The position numbers and the translations under genes were made by a program. The notes below the pieces were generated by a model. It worked only from the letters and a program-made list of their open reading frames with translations, made no database searches and was not told the DNA's origin. A stretch of DNA of 9,220 nucleotides from an uncultured Eubacteriales bacterium (GTDB taxonomy: Bacteria; Bacillota; Clostridia; Lachnospirales; CAG-274): the NCBI GenBank assembly GCA_905201505.1, contig CAJKOJ010000073.1, positions 1 through 9,220 of the forward strand, in the 5' to 3' direction. Positions 1-7,300 of this stretch are shown piece by piece; the stretch's first letter is position 1, and each line of letters begins with the position of its first letter.

Positions 1-2
1 TT

Positions 3-752
3 TTAATATACCCAAACACCTGTTCCTCTTTCTATATTTTCAGAAAACCACTTTGCATCATCAATACTCATTCTCACGCAGCCGCTTGAACGCCTTTCTC
101 CCAACACCCCGTCAGTCACATTCTTGTCTTTATCCATAGCAACTGAATGGAAAAGATAGCTGCCGTTAAACCTTACCCAATACATAGCCCCGCTTTTAAG
201 CCTTTCTGTATAGAACCAATTCCCTTTGTCACCAATTTCAAAATTTCCTCTAATAGTAGGAGTTTTATTTTTTCCTGTTGCACAGACAATTCTCTTTTCA
301 ATATTCCAATCGCCGTTTCTTCCTTTTAATACATAGACATACTGCCTGTCAATATCTACCCAGACAAAATGCTCTGTTTTACTTTTCAGACTTGAATTTG
401 CATAGTCAATTATGACCTTATCAGACAGTTTTGCAGTATTTGTCGCCATATCCTTTGGAATATCAAGAGCAGCCCCTTTGACCCAGCCTGTTTGGTTTTT
501 ATATTTTACATAATACCACTTTTCACTTTTATCCTGCAATATTTCTACCTTTTGACCTGATAATATAAGATTTACTGCTTTCCCGTCAATAGCGTCATAA
601 ATAACAGCGCCCTGAGGAACCAAAGCATACACAGCCGATGATCTTATTACAGAAGGAATTGTATTTGCATCAACCATTTCTCTTTTTGTAATAAGCAGAG
701 CAGAAACTGCTATTATAATACCAAAACTCATTAAAACATACCTTTTTTTCAC
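3..752 (-). CDS. Membrane-anchored SH3 domain / L,D-transpeptidase (YkuD) protein
   Basis: Predicted cell-wall enzyme of 249 residues that forms or remodels 3-3 peptidoglycan cross-links, or attaches substrates to the wall, outside the membrane. A basic start (VKKRY) is followed by one hydrophobic segment at about residues 4-22, read as a signal anchor. A bacterial SH3-like domain spans about 40-96 (ends with the typical GWVKG). The YkuD catalytic domain runs from about 127 to the C-terminus. Within it, H202 and the SSGCVRM motif (G224, C225, R227) match the family's His...(S/T)HGC-R signature. The residue before Gly-Cys is Ser rather than the more common His. The frame is open 12 codons further upstream to an ATG at 786-788, but I chose the GTG at 750-752 because AGAGGTGA lies just before it and the next residues start the signal anchor. 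The stop is TAA at 3-5, so the gene is complete. It diverges from nadB and has no evident functional link to it. The physiological substrate cannot be told from sequence. Confidence 0.88.
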   Translation of the reverse strand: MKKRYVLMSFGIIIAVSALLITKREMVDANTIPSVIRSSAVYALVPQGAVIYDAIDGKAVNLILSGQKVEILQDKSEKWYYVKYKNQTGWVKGAALDIPKDMATNTAKLSDKVIIDYANSSLKSKTEHFVWVDIDRQYVYVLKGRNGDWNIEKRIVCATGKNKTPTIRGNFEIGDKGNWFYTERLKSGAMYWVRFNGSYLFHSVAMDKDKNVTDGVLGERRSSGCVRMSIDDAKWFSENIERGTGVWVY

Positions 753-756
753 AAAA

Positions 757-764
757 TCACCTCT
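757..764 (-). promoter_or_regulatory. Ribosome binding site that sets the GTG start of the YkuD gene
   Basis: On the minus strand AGAGGTGA is followed by TTTT and then GTG at 752-750. This is a strong match to the anti-Shine-Dalgarno sequence, with AGAGG lying 7 bases before the start codon. No comparable site precedes the upstream in-frame ATG at 788-786, so the site favours the shorter protein. Confidence 0.7.
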
Positions 765-792
765 GTTAAATTTTATGTTAAATTGCATTATT

Positions 793-819
793 AATATAAC
801 TTCTTTTAAGTTTAGACAA
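793..819 (-). promoter_or_regulatory. Candidate promoter for the YkuD gene
   Basis: On the minus strand TTGTCT (819-814) and TATATT (798-793) are separated by 15 bases, placing a transcription start near 787 and a leader of about 35 bases. The spacing is short and the region is very AT-rich, so this could be a chance match. It is listed because the gene is divergently oriented and must have a promoter between 753 and 916. Confidence 0.25.
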
Positions 820-853
820 AAACAATTTTTTTATACCAATATAAATATAAATC

Positions 854-881
854 TTGAAATATTTTTATTTTAGTGTACAAT
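854..881 (+). promoter_or_regulatory. Promoter of nadB
   Basis: TTGAAA at 854-859 and TACAAT at 876-881 are spaced by 16 bases, a good match to the housekeeping sigma-A consensus. The transcription start would fall near 888, giving a leader of about 29 bases. The imperfect inverted repeat at 883-900 covers this start and could be an operator. Confidence 0.6.
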
Positions 882-882
882 A

Positions 883-900
883 GAAATAAGACTTACTTTC
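883..900 (+). promoter_or_regulatory. Imperfect inverted repeat over the nadB transcription start
   Basis: GAAATAAGACTTACTTTC contains the odd palindrome TAAG-A-CTTA flanked by GAAA and (C)TTTC. It lies just downstream of the -10 box at 876-881, where a bound repressor would block initiation. NAD-synthesis genes in Bacillota are often repressed by NiaR, but I cannot match this repeat to a NiaR site from memory, so no regulator is assigned. The short AT-rich repeat may be chance. Confidence 0.25.
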
Positions 901-916
901 GAAGAGGGCAATTTAT

Positions 917-2392
917 ATGATAAAAACAGATGTGTTAATAATCGGCTCAGGAATAGGTGCATTAAGTGTTGCTTCTGAGCTCTGTAAATATAATAAAAAA
1001 ATTACTGTAATTACAAAAGGGCTTAGGAAAGCCTGCAATTCTTCTCTTGCACAAGGAGGAATTTCTGTTGCCCTTTCTGATAAAGACGATTATCACTGGC
1101 ATTATGAAGATACTATGACAGCCGGCTGTAACCTTAATGATGCAGAAGCAGTAATGAAACTTGTATCTACTGCACCTCAGGTTATTCTTGACTTTATTAA
1201 AACAGGTATGGTATTTGACAAAGACAAGAATGGTAATTTAGACTTCGGAAGAGAAGGTGCACACAGACTTAACAGAATAATTCATGCAGGCGGTGACAGA
1301 ACAGGACTTAGAGTTGTTGAGCAGCTTTTAAGGAATATAACAACAGATGTAAGCATTGTTCAAAATGAAATGGCTCTCGAGCTGAGAGTTAAAAACGGCA
1401 AATGCAGCGGTGTAATTACTAGAAACTTTAAAACAGGAGAAATACACAGCTATTCAGCAAACTATACAATACTTGCAACAGGCGGCATAGGTCAGCTTTA
1501 CCCTTCAACATCAAATGACACTACTATAACAGGCGACGGAATTGCAATGGCATACAGAGCAGGTTGCAGGCTTAAAAATCTTGAATTTATACAGTTTCAT
1601 CCGACAATGCTCACTATAGACGGCAAAGCATACGGACTTGTATCAGAAGCAGTCAGAGGTGCAGGCGGCATATTGGTAAATAATAAAGGTGAAAAAATTA
1701 TGGAAGGTGTACATCCTCAAAAGGATCTTGCACCAAGAGATGTTGTTTCAAGAGAAGTATATGCTCACTATTTAAACGGTGAAAAAATTTTCCTTGACAT
1801 TACAGCAATAGATGACTTTAGAAATAAATTTCCAACCGTTACAGAAATATGTGAAGAACACGGTGTCAATGTAGACAGTAAAATGATTCCTGTAGCACCC
1901 GGTGCCCATTTTCATATGGGCGGTATAGAAGCAACTCCTGAAGGTGTAACAAATATAGAAGGTCTTTACGCTGTAGGTGAAGTTGCATGTACAGGTGTAC
2001 ATGGTGCAAACAGGCTTGCAAGCAATTCTTTGCTTGAAGGTTTGGTTTTTGGGAAGCTTCTTGCAGATTATATTGCCAAAACTCCAAGAGAATCAGGCAA
2101 TATTTCTGAAGATACTTCTGATATTATACTTTCAGAACTTCCAACTAAAAAAGAAATACAAAATCAAATGATGAACTTTGTGGGAATTGTACGTCATTCT
2201 CATGAAATACATAAAATTATTGATTGGTTTGAGCAATTTTCACCTGACAAAAAATTCAGCAAGATTAACGTAGAAAAAAATTCAAATGAACAATTTGAAG
2301 TATATAATATGCTTACTACAGGCTGGCTTGTGGCAAAAGCCGCAGCAGAGAGAAAAGAAAGCATAGGTGCTCATTATATAATAGAAGATTAA
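917..2392 (+). CDS. nadB: L-aspartate oxidase (NadB), FAD-dependent
   Basis: Oxidises L-aspartate to iminoaspartate, the substrate that quinolinate synthase (NadA) condenses with dihydroxyacetone phosphate in de novo NAD synthesis. It is cytoplasmic; in anaerobes fumarate is the likely electron acceptor. Of 491 residues, the N-terminus has the Rossmann FAD motif VLIIGSGIGA (about 6-15), then SLAQGGISVAL (43-53), HAGGDRTG (123-130), QFHPTML (226-232), SEAVRGAGG (243-251), APRDVVSRE (272-280), APGAHFHMGG (327-336) and the family-typical HGANRLASNSLLEGLVFG (362-379). H228, R274, H331 and R366 appear to match the dicarboxylate-binding residues of this flavoprotein family. The protein ends soon after SIGAHY (482-487), making it somewhat shorter than the roughly 540-residue E. 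coli enzyme, with a compact C-terminal helical domain. The context ANRLASNSLLEG favours NadB over a fumarate reductase or succinate dehydrogenase flavoprotein. ATG at 917 has AGAGGG 8 bases upstream. No nadA or nadC follows; the gene is closed off by its own terminator. Confidence 0.93.
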   Translation: MIKTDVLIIGSGIGALSVASELCKYNKKITVITKGLRKACNSSLAQGGISVALSDKDDYHWHYEDTMTAGCNLNDAEAVMKLVSTAPQVILDFIKTGMVFDKDKNGNLDFGREGAHRLNRIIHAGGDRTGLRVVEQLLRNITTDVSIVQNEMALELRVKNGKCSGVITRNFKTGEIHSYSANYTILATGGIGQLYPSTSNDTTITGDGIAMAYRAGCRLKNLEFIQFHPTMLTIDGKAYGLVSEAVRGAGGILVNNKGEKIMEGVHPQKDLAPRDVVSREVYAHYLNGEKIFLDITAIDDFRNKFPTVTEICEEHGVNVDSKMIPVAPGAHFHMGGIEATPEGVTNIEGLYAVGEVACTGVHGANRLASNSLLEGLVFGKLLADYIAKTPRESGNISEDTSDIILSELPTKKEIQNQMMNFVGIVRHSHEIHKIIDWFEQFSPDKKFSKINVEKNSNEQFEVYNMLTTGWLVAKAAAERKESIGAHYIIED

Positions 2393-2399
2393 TAATTTT

Positions 2400-2445
2400 A
2401 AAACCTCAGCCTGATAATAATGTATCAGCCTGAGGTTTTCTTTTT
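2400..2445 (+). terminator. Intrinsic terminator of nadB, possibly bidirectional
   Basis: The arms 2400-2416 and 2423-2439 form a 17-bp stem with a single C-C mismatch and a 6-base loop (ATAATG), followed by TTTTCTTTTT. It begins 8 bases after the nadB stop. On the minus strand the stem ends in TTTT before AAAATTATTAA, so it may also stop transcripts coming from the convergent ferredoxin gene, with a weaker T tract. Confidence 0.9.
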
Positions 2446-2509
2446 AAAAATTATTCAATAATACGTACTAATTACTGTTTTATTTAAATTGCTGTAATTT
2501 TTTTTACCA

Positions 2510-2686
2510 TTATGCCTCTTCAATTGCATTTACGGGACAGCTCTCCATAGCTACTTTTGCTTCCTCTGAATCAGTATCAATATCCTCAGCTCTTGCAAAA
2601 CCGTCATCCTTTATTTCAAACACCTCAGGACAAGTTGATGCACATAATCCACAGCCTATACAATCCTCATTGACTAAATATTTCAT
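2510..2686 (-). CDS. Single-cluster [4Fe-4S] ferredoxin, 58 residues
   Basis: Small soluble low-potential electron carrier. The pattern C9-x2-C12-x2-C15 plus C50-P is that of monocluster ferredoxins of the Thermotoga maritima and Desulfovibrio type, where these four cysteines bind one cubane cluster. C19 (in CP) sits where two-cluster ferredoxins have the ligand of the second cluster. In T. maritima ferredoxin that cysteine makes a disulfide with a partner near position 43; here the equivalent stretch (E41-E42-A43-K44) has no cysteine, so C19 is alone. The protein is strongly acidic, as usual. The open frame extends 15 codons upstream to 2731, but AGGAGGT at 2691-2697 directly precedes the ATG at 2684-2686 and the family starts there. 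It is convergent with nadB and lies downstream of gltBD in the same direction, behind that operon's terminator, so it probably has its own promoter. Its redox partner cannot be deduced here. Confidence 0.93.
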   Translation of the reverse strand: MKYLVNEDCIGCGLCASTCPEVFEIKDDGFARAEDIDTDSEEAKVAMESCPVNAIEEA

Positions 2687-2690
2687 AATT

Positions 2691-2697
2691 ACCTCCT
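2691..2697 (-). promoter_or_regulatory. Strong ribosome binding site that sets the ferredoxin start
   Basis: AGGAGGT on the minus strand, with AATT between it and the ATG at 2686-2684. It is the strongest ribosome binding site in the window, as expected for an abundant small protein, and it rules out the upstream in-frame ATG at 2731. Confidence 0.85.
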
Positions 2698-2702
2698 GTT
2701 TT

Positions 2703-2727
2703 ATTATAAATTTACAATTATTTGTAA
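2703..2727 (-). promoter_or_regulatory. Ferredoxin upstream region: perfect inverted repeat and candidate -10 box
   Basis: On the minus strand TTACAA-ATAA-TTGTAA (2727-2712) is a perfect 6-bp inverted repeat with a 4-base spacer, followed 3 bases later by TATAAT (2708-2703). If TATAAT is the -10 box, transcription would start near 2697, exactly at the AGGAGGT site, giving a very short leader of about 11 bases, and the inverted repeat would lie between -35 and -10, a classical operator position. No good -35 box is visible 16-18 bases upstream (best TGGTTA), so promoter use is uncertain. I do not recognise the half-site as that of a named regulator. Confidence 0.35.
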
Positions 2728-2799
2728 CCATATCATATTATTTCCAGAAACATCGGTTTTAATCATTAACCATAAAAAAAATTCTCTTTATTTTTAAGC

Positions 2800-2827
2800 A
2801 AAAAAGGCTGCATATAACTGCAGCCTT
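2800..2827 (-). terminator. Intrinsic terminator of the gltBD operon
   Basis: On the minus strand AAGGCTGCA (2827-2819) pairs perfectly with TGCAGCCTT (2812-2804) around a 6-base loop, followed by a run of T (TTTTTT, 2805-2800). The stem starts 14 bases after the gltD stop codon. It separates gltBD from the downstream ferredoxin gene. Confidence 0.92.
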
Positions 2828-2841
2828 AAAAAAAATTACAT

Positions 2842-4302
2842 TTATCTGTTCAGATACTCATTACAAGCCTTAGCAGCTTCTCTGCCTTCGTGTATAGCCC
2901 ATACTACAAGGCTTTGACCTCTTCTCATATCACCTGCTGCAAAAACACCTTTAAGACTTGTCCGGTACTTTCCATATTCAGCCTTGACATTGCTTCTTGC
3001 ATCAGTTTCAAGAGATAACTGCTTAATTAATGTATCCTCCGGTCCTGTAAATCCCATAGCCAGCAGCATTAACTGACATGGCCATACTTTTTCAGTCCCC
3101 GGTATTTGTTCAGGCATCATTCTGCCGTTTACATTATTCCACTTTACCTGTACAGTGTGTACTTCCTTAATATTACCCTTTTCATCAGGCACAACCTTAG
3201 TAACAGTAGTCAGATACTCTCTTGGATCACGTCCGTAAAGTTTAACAGCCTCTTCCTGACCATAGTCAGTTTTTCTGACTTTAGGCCACTGCGGCCAGTG
3301 ATTGCCCGGTGTTCTACATTCAGGAGCTTCCGGCATAATTTCAATTTGATGAACAGATTTACAACCGTGTCTTATAGACGTACCCACACAGTCAGTACCT
3401 GTGTCACCGCCGCCTACAATAATTACATCCTTGCCCTCAGCACTGATATACTGTCTGTCAGAAAGGTTTGAATCAAGCAAGCTCTTTGTATTTGCCTTTA
3501 AAAAGTCAACAGCATAATATATTCCGCTTACGTCATTTCTGCCCTCACAAACTAAATTTCTCGGCTTCGTTGCCCCGCAGCACAAAACAACAGCGTCATA
3601 TTCATTTATGAGCTTAGCAGCCGGATAATTTTTACCTACTTCTGTATTTGTTACAAATGTAATACCCTCTTTTTCAAGAAGGTCAGCTCTCCTCTGCACT
3701 ACCTTTTTATCAAGTTTCATATTAGGTATACCATACATAAGAAGTCCGCCTATTCTGTCAGAACGTTCAAATACTGTTACCTTATGTCCCATTTGATTAA
3801 GAATGTCAGCACAGGCAAGACCTGAAGGTCCCGAACCTACAACAGCAACTTTCTTTTCAGTTGACTTCTTAGGTATTCTCGGCTTAATTTTGCCCTCAGC
3901 AAACATTGTATCAATAATGTGTACCTCAATATTCTTCACAGTTACAGCAGGTTCATTCATACCAAGTGTACATGAGCCTTCGCAAAGAGCAGGACATACT
4001 CTTCCTGTAAATTCAGGAAAATTACTTGTCTTAGAAAGCCTTTTATAAGCCTCTTCAATTTTACCGTGATAAACTAAGTCATTCCACTCTGGAATAAGAT
4101 TTCCCAGCGGACAGCCGCCTACTACAGGATTGCCTGTATGGCAGAAAGGAATGCCGCAGTTCATACATCTTGCACCCTGAATTTGCAAATCCTCTATACT
4201 ACAATGAGTATGAAACTCCTCCCAATCCTTCATTCTGTCCTCAGGCTTTCTGTCCTCAGGCAGCTTTCTGTCAAATTCCAAAAATCCGGTTGGTTTACCC
4301 AT
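2842..4302 (-). CDS. gltD: Glutamate synthase (NADPH) small subunit
   Basis: Beta subunit of NADPH-dependent GOGAT: it takes electrons from NADPH through FAD and passes them via iron-sulfur clusters to the large subunit, where 2-oxoglutarate becomes glutamate. Of 486 residues, the N-terminal adrenodoxin-reductase-associated Fe-S domain holds C46-x2-C49-x4-C54, C64 and C103-x3-C107-x3-C111, the usual cysteine set for two [4Fe-4S] clusters. The FAD Rossmann motif GSGPSG is at 156-161, the NADPH-binding motif GGGDTG at 297-302, and the C-terminal flavin-contact motif AAGDMRRGQSLVVWAI at 455-470. Length is normal for the family. The start ATG at 4300-4302 is preceded by AAAGGAG (4311-4317) 8 bases upstream, and the gene overlaps the end of gltB by 8 bases, which points to translational coupling and 1:1 subunit supply. 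Related NfnB and glutamate synthase-like oxidoreductases share this fold, but the adjacent full gltB makes the GltD assignment secure. Confidence 0.97.
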   Translation of the reverse strand: MGKPTGFLEFDRKLPEDRKPEDRMKDWEEFHTHCSIEDLQIQGARCMNCGIPFCHTGNPVVGGCPLGNLIPEWNDLVYHGKIEEAYKRLSKTSNFPEFTGRVCPALCEGSCTLGMNEPAVTVKNIEVHIIDTMFAEGKIKPRIPKKSTEKKVAVVGSGPSGLACADILNQMGHKVTVFERSDRIGGLLMYGIPNMKLDKKVVQRRADLLEKEGITFVTNTEVGKNYPAAKLINEYDAVVLCCGATKPRNLVCEGRNDVSGIYYAVDFLKANTKSLLDSNLSDRQYISAEGKDVIIVGGGDTGTDCVGTSIRHGCKSVHQIEIMPEAPECRTPGNHWPQWPKVRKTDYGQEEAVKLYGRDPREYLTTVTKVVPDEKGNIKEVHTVQVKWNNVNGRMMPEQIPGTEKVWPCQLMLLAMGFTGPEDTLIKQLSLETDARSNVKAEYGKYRTSLKGVFAAGDMRRGQSLVVWAIHEGREAAKACNEYLNR

Positions 4303-7300
4303 TTACAGCACTCCTTTCTGATTTTACAGCTGTTTCCGGTCTTTTAACAATTGCTGAACCGCTTACTGTAATAAATGCGTCAAGCAAAGCATCATCATCA
4401 TTTAATCCTGCAGCCTTAGCTCTGTCTATTTCCTCAATCATTTCTTTATAAGTCTTAGGAATTACCTTAATAAAGTTCTTAAGTTCTTCATCAAAGTTAT
4501 CAAGTATTTCCTTACCTCTCTCAGAACCTGTATACTTAACGTGATTTTCAATCATAGTCTTTAATTCGGCAATATCTTTATCTCTTGTCATTTCCTCAAG
4601 AAGTATAAGTTCTTTGTTGCATCTTGATTCAAAGTCACCGCCGTAGTTATAAACATAAGCCACACCGCCTGACATACCTGCACCAAAATTTCTGCCTGTT
4701 CTGCCAAGTACAGCAACACGTCCCCCTGTCATATACTCACAGCCATGCTGACCTATAGCTTCAGCAACAGCAGTTATACCTGAATTTCTCACGCAAAATC
4801 TCTCTCCTGCCATTCCGTTTATATAAGCCTCACCGCTTATTGCACCATAGAAGGCAACATTACCTATTATTACATTGTCCCAAGCATTAAACTTAGCCTT
4901 CTTAGACGGTAAAACTATAATTTTGCCTCCTGACAAGCCCTTGCCTATATAGTCATTGGCATCACCTGAAAGCTTCATCGTAACACCGTGGGTCTGGAAT
5001 GCACCGAAACTTTGTCCAGCACTTCCTTCAAACTCGAGATTAATTGTATCATCAGGCAGACCTTCAACACCATATTTTTTGGTAATTTCACTTGAAAGTA
5101 TAGTGCCGCATACTCTGTTAATATTAGTTATTTCAAGGGAAGCATTTATCTTTTTTCCCTCTTCTATGGCAGGAGTACAAAGTCTCACAAGAGCATTTAC
5201 ATCAAGACATTTTTCAAGTTCATGGTCCTGCTTAACATTAAAATATCTTTCAGAATCGTTAGAGCATATTTTTGGCTGATAAAGCATATTTGTAAGGTCA
5301 ACTTCCTTAGCCTTCCAGTGCTTTAGCTTTTTAGGCACAAGTTTTTCAACGTGACCAATCATTTCATTTATTGTCTTACATCCTATTCTCGCCATCCACT
5401 CTCTCAAGTCCTGAGCTATAAATTTCATAAAGTTCTCAACATATTCAGGCTTTCCCTTAAACTTCTTTCTGAGTTCGGGATTTTGAGTAGCAACACCTAC
5501 AGGACAGGTATCAAGATTACAAACTCTCATCATTACGCAGCCCATTGTAATCAGAGGACCTGTAGCAAAGCCGAATTCTTCAGCACCCAAAAGACATGCA
5601 ACGGCAATATCTCTTCCTGTTAAGAGTTTTCCGTCTGTTTCAATCACAACTCTGTTTCTTAAATTATTCATAAGCAATGCCTGATGTGTTTCAGCAACAC
5701 CTAATTCCCATGGCAGTCCTGCGTGTCTTACACTTGTTCTTGGAGCTGCACCGGTACCCCCGTCATATCCGCTTACAAGTATAACATCAGCTCTTCCCTT
5801 AGCAACACCCACTGCAATAGTTCCCACACCTGCCTCGCTTACAAGTTTAACAGATATTCTTGCATCTCTGTTTGCATTTTTTAAGTCGTGAATTAACTGT
5901 GCCAAATCCTCAATAGAGTAAATATCGTGATGAGGAGGCGGAGAAATAAGCCCTACACCGGGAGTTGAGTTTCTTGCCTTTGCAATCCAAGGATAAACCT
6001 TTTTACCGGGCAGATGACCGCCTTCTCCGGGCTTAGCACCTTGTGCCATTTTTATCTGTATTTCAACAGCATTTTGCAGATAGTGAATAGTTACACCAAA
6101 ACGGCCTGATGCCACCTGCTTAATAGCAGATCTTCTCAAATCTCCGTTTTCATCAGGAGTAAATCTCTCAGCTTCTTCGCCGCCCTCACCTGAGTTAGAC
6201 TTACCGCCAAGTCTGTTCATTGCAATAGCCATACACTCGTGAGCTTCCTTAGAAATTGAGCCGTAACTCATAGCACCTGTTTTAAATCTCTTTACAATAG
6301 ATTCAACAGGCTCAACTTCTTCAATGTTAATAGGTTTATCAATAGTTCTTATATCAAGCAAACCTCTTATTGTACAAAGCTGCTCACTTGTATCATTCTG
6401 CATTTTTGTAAATTCCTTAAAGAGCTTATAATCACCCTCACGGCAAGCCTTTTGCAATAAGTAAATTGACTGTGGATTGAACATATGATATTCGCCGTTT
6501 TTTCTCCACTTATAGTCTCCGCCGGGTTCAAGAGCATCAACTTTTGTCAGAGGGTCAAATGCCTTTGTATGACGCATTTTAGCCTCCTTATCAATATGTG
6601 AAAGCTCAATACCTCCAATTCTTGTTACAGTACCTGTAAAGAACTTGTTTACAACAGTCTCACTTATGCCAAGAGCCTCAAATATCTGTGCCCCCTGGTA
6701 GCTTTGTATTGTAGAAATACCCATTTTAGACATCACCTTTACAATGCCGTGAGTTACCACATCAATATATATTTTTACCGCTTCTTCATCAGACTTTGTA
6801 ATATATGAATTTTCAGCCATATCCCTTAATGAAGCAAAAGCAAGGTACGGATTTACAGCGTCAACACCATAACCTAAAAGTACAGCAAAGTGATGTACCT
6901 CTCTGGGCTCACCTGTTTCTAGAACAATAGACACTTTCATTCTTGTACCCTGTCTTATTAAGTGATGATGCAGACCTGCCCCTGCAAGCAGTGCAGGAAC
7001 TGCACATTTGTTTTCATCTACACCTTTGTCTGAAAGCACAATAATGTTGCAGCCATTGTCAATAGCTATATCTACAGCTTCAAAAATATTTTCAACAGCA
7101 TTTTCAAGACCATTTTCCTCATTAACATTATATAACATAGGAATGGTAACAGCCTTGAATTCATCATTTGTAATTGCTTTTATTGCTGATGTCTGCTCAT
7201 CAGTAAGTATAGGAGTATCGCATTTTATTCTTCTGCAGTTTTCCGGCTTAGGGTCAAGTATATTCTTTTCACCGCCAAGATATACAAGGGTACTTGTCAC

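Noticed and set aside
2470..2505. Second weak hairpin (AATTAC/GTAATT) followed by eight T on the plus strand, between nadB and the ferredoxin gene.
   Set aside because: The stem has only six A/T-rich base pairs with an 18-base loop; nadB already has a strong terminator at 2400-2445. It may be chance in AT-rich DNA.
2687..2731. Fifteen extra N-terminal codons for the ferredoxin from an upstream ATG at 2731.
   Set aside because: This would place AGGAGGT and the TTACAA repeat inside the gene and add residues absent from the family; the ATG at 2686 has the strong ribosome binding site.
3106..3471. Plus-strand open frame of 121 codons inside gltD.
   Set aside because: Antisense shadow of a clear gltD coding region; composition is not protein-like and no ribosome binding site or recognisable domain is seen.
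4243..4285. Short repeated sequence near the start of gltD encoding KPEDR-like repeats.
   Set aside because: It is part of the normal charged N-terminal stretch of the GltD family and does not form a repeat array.
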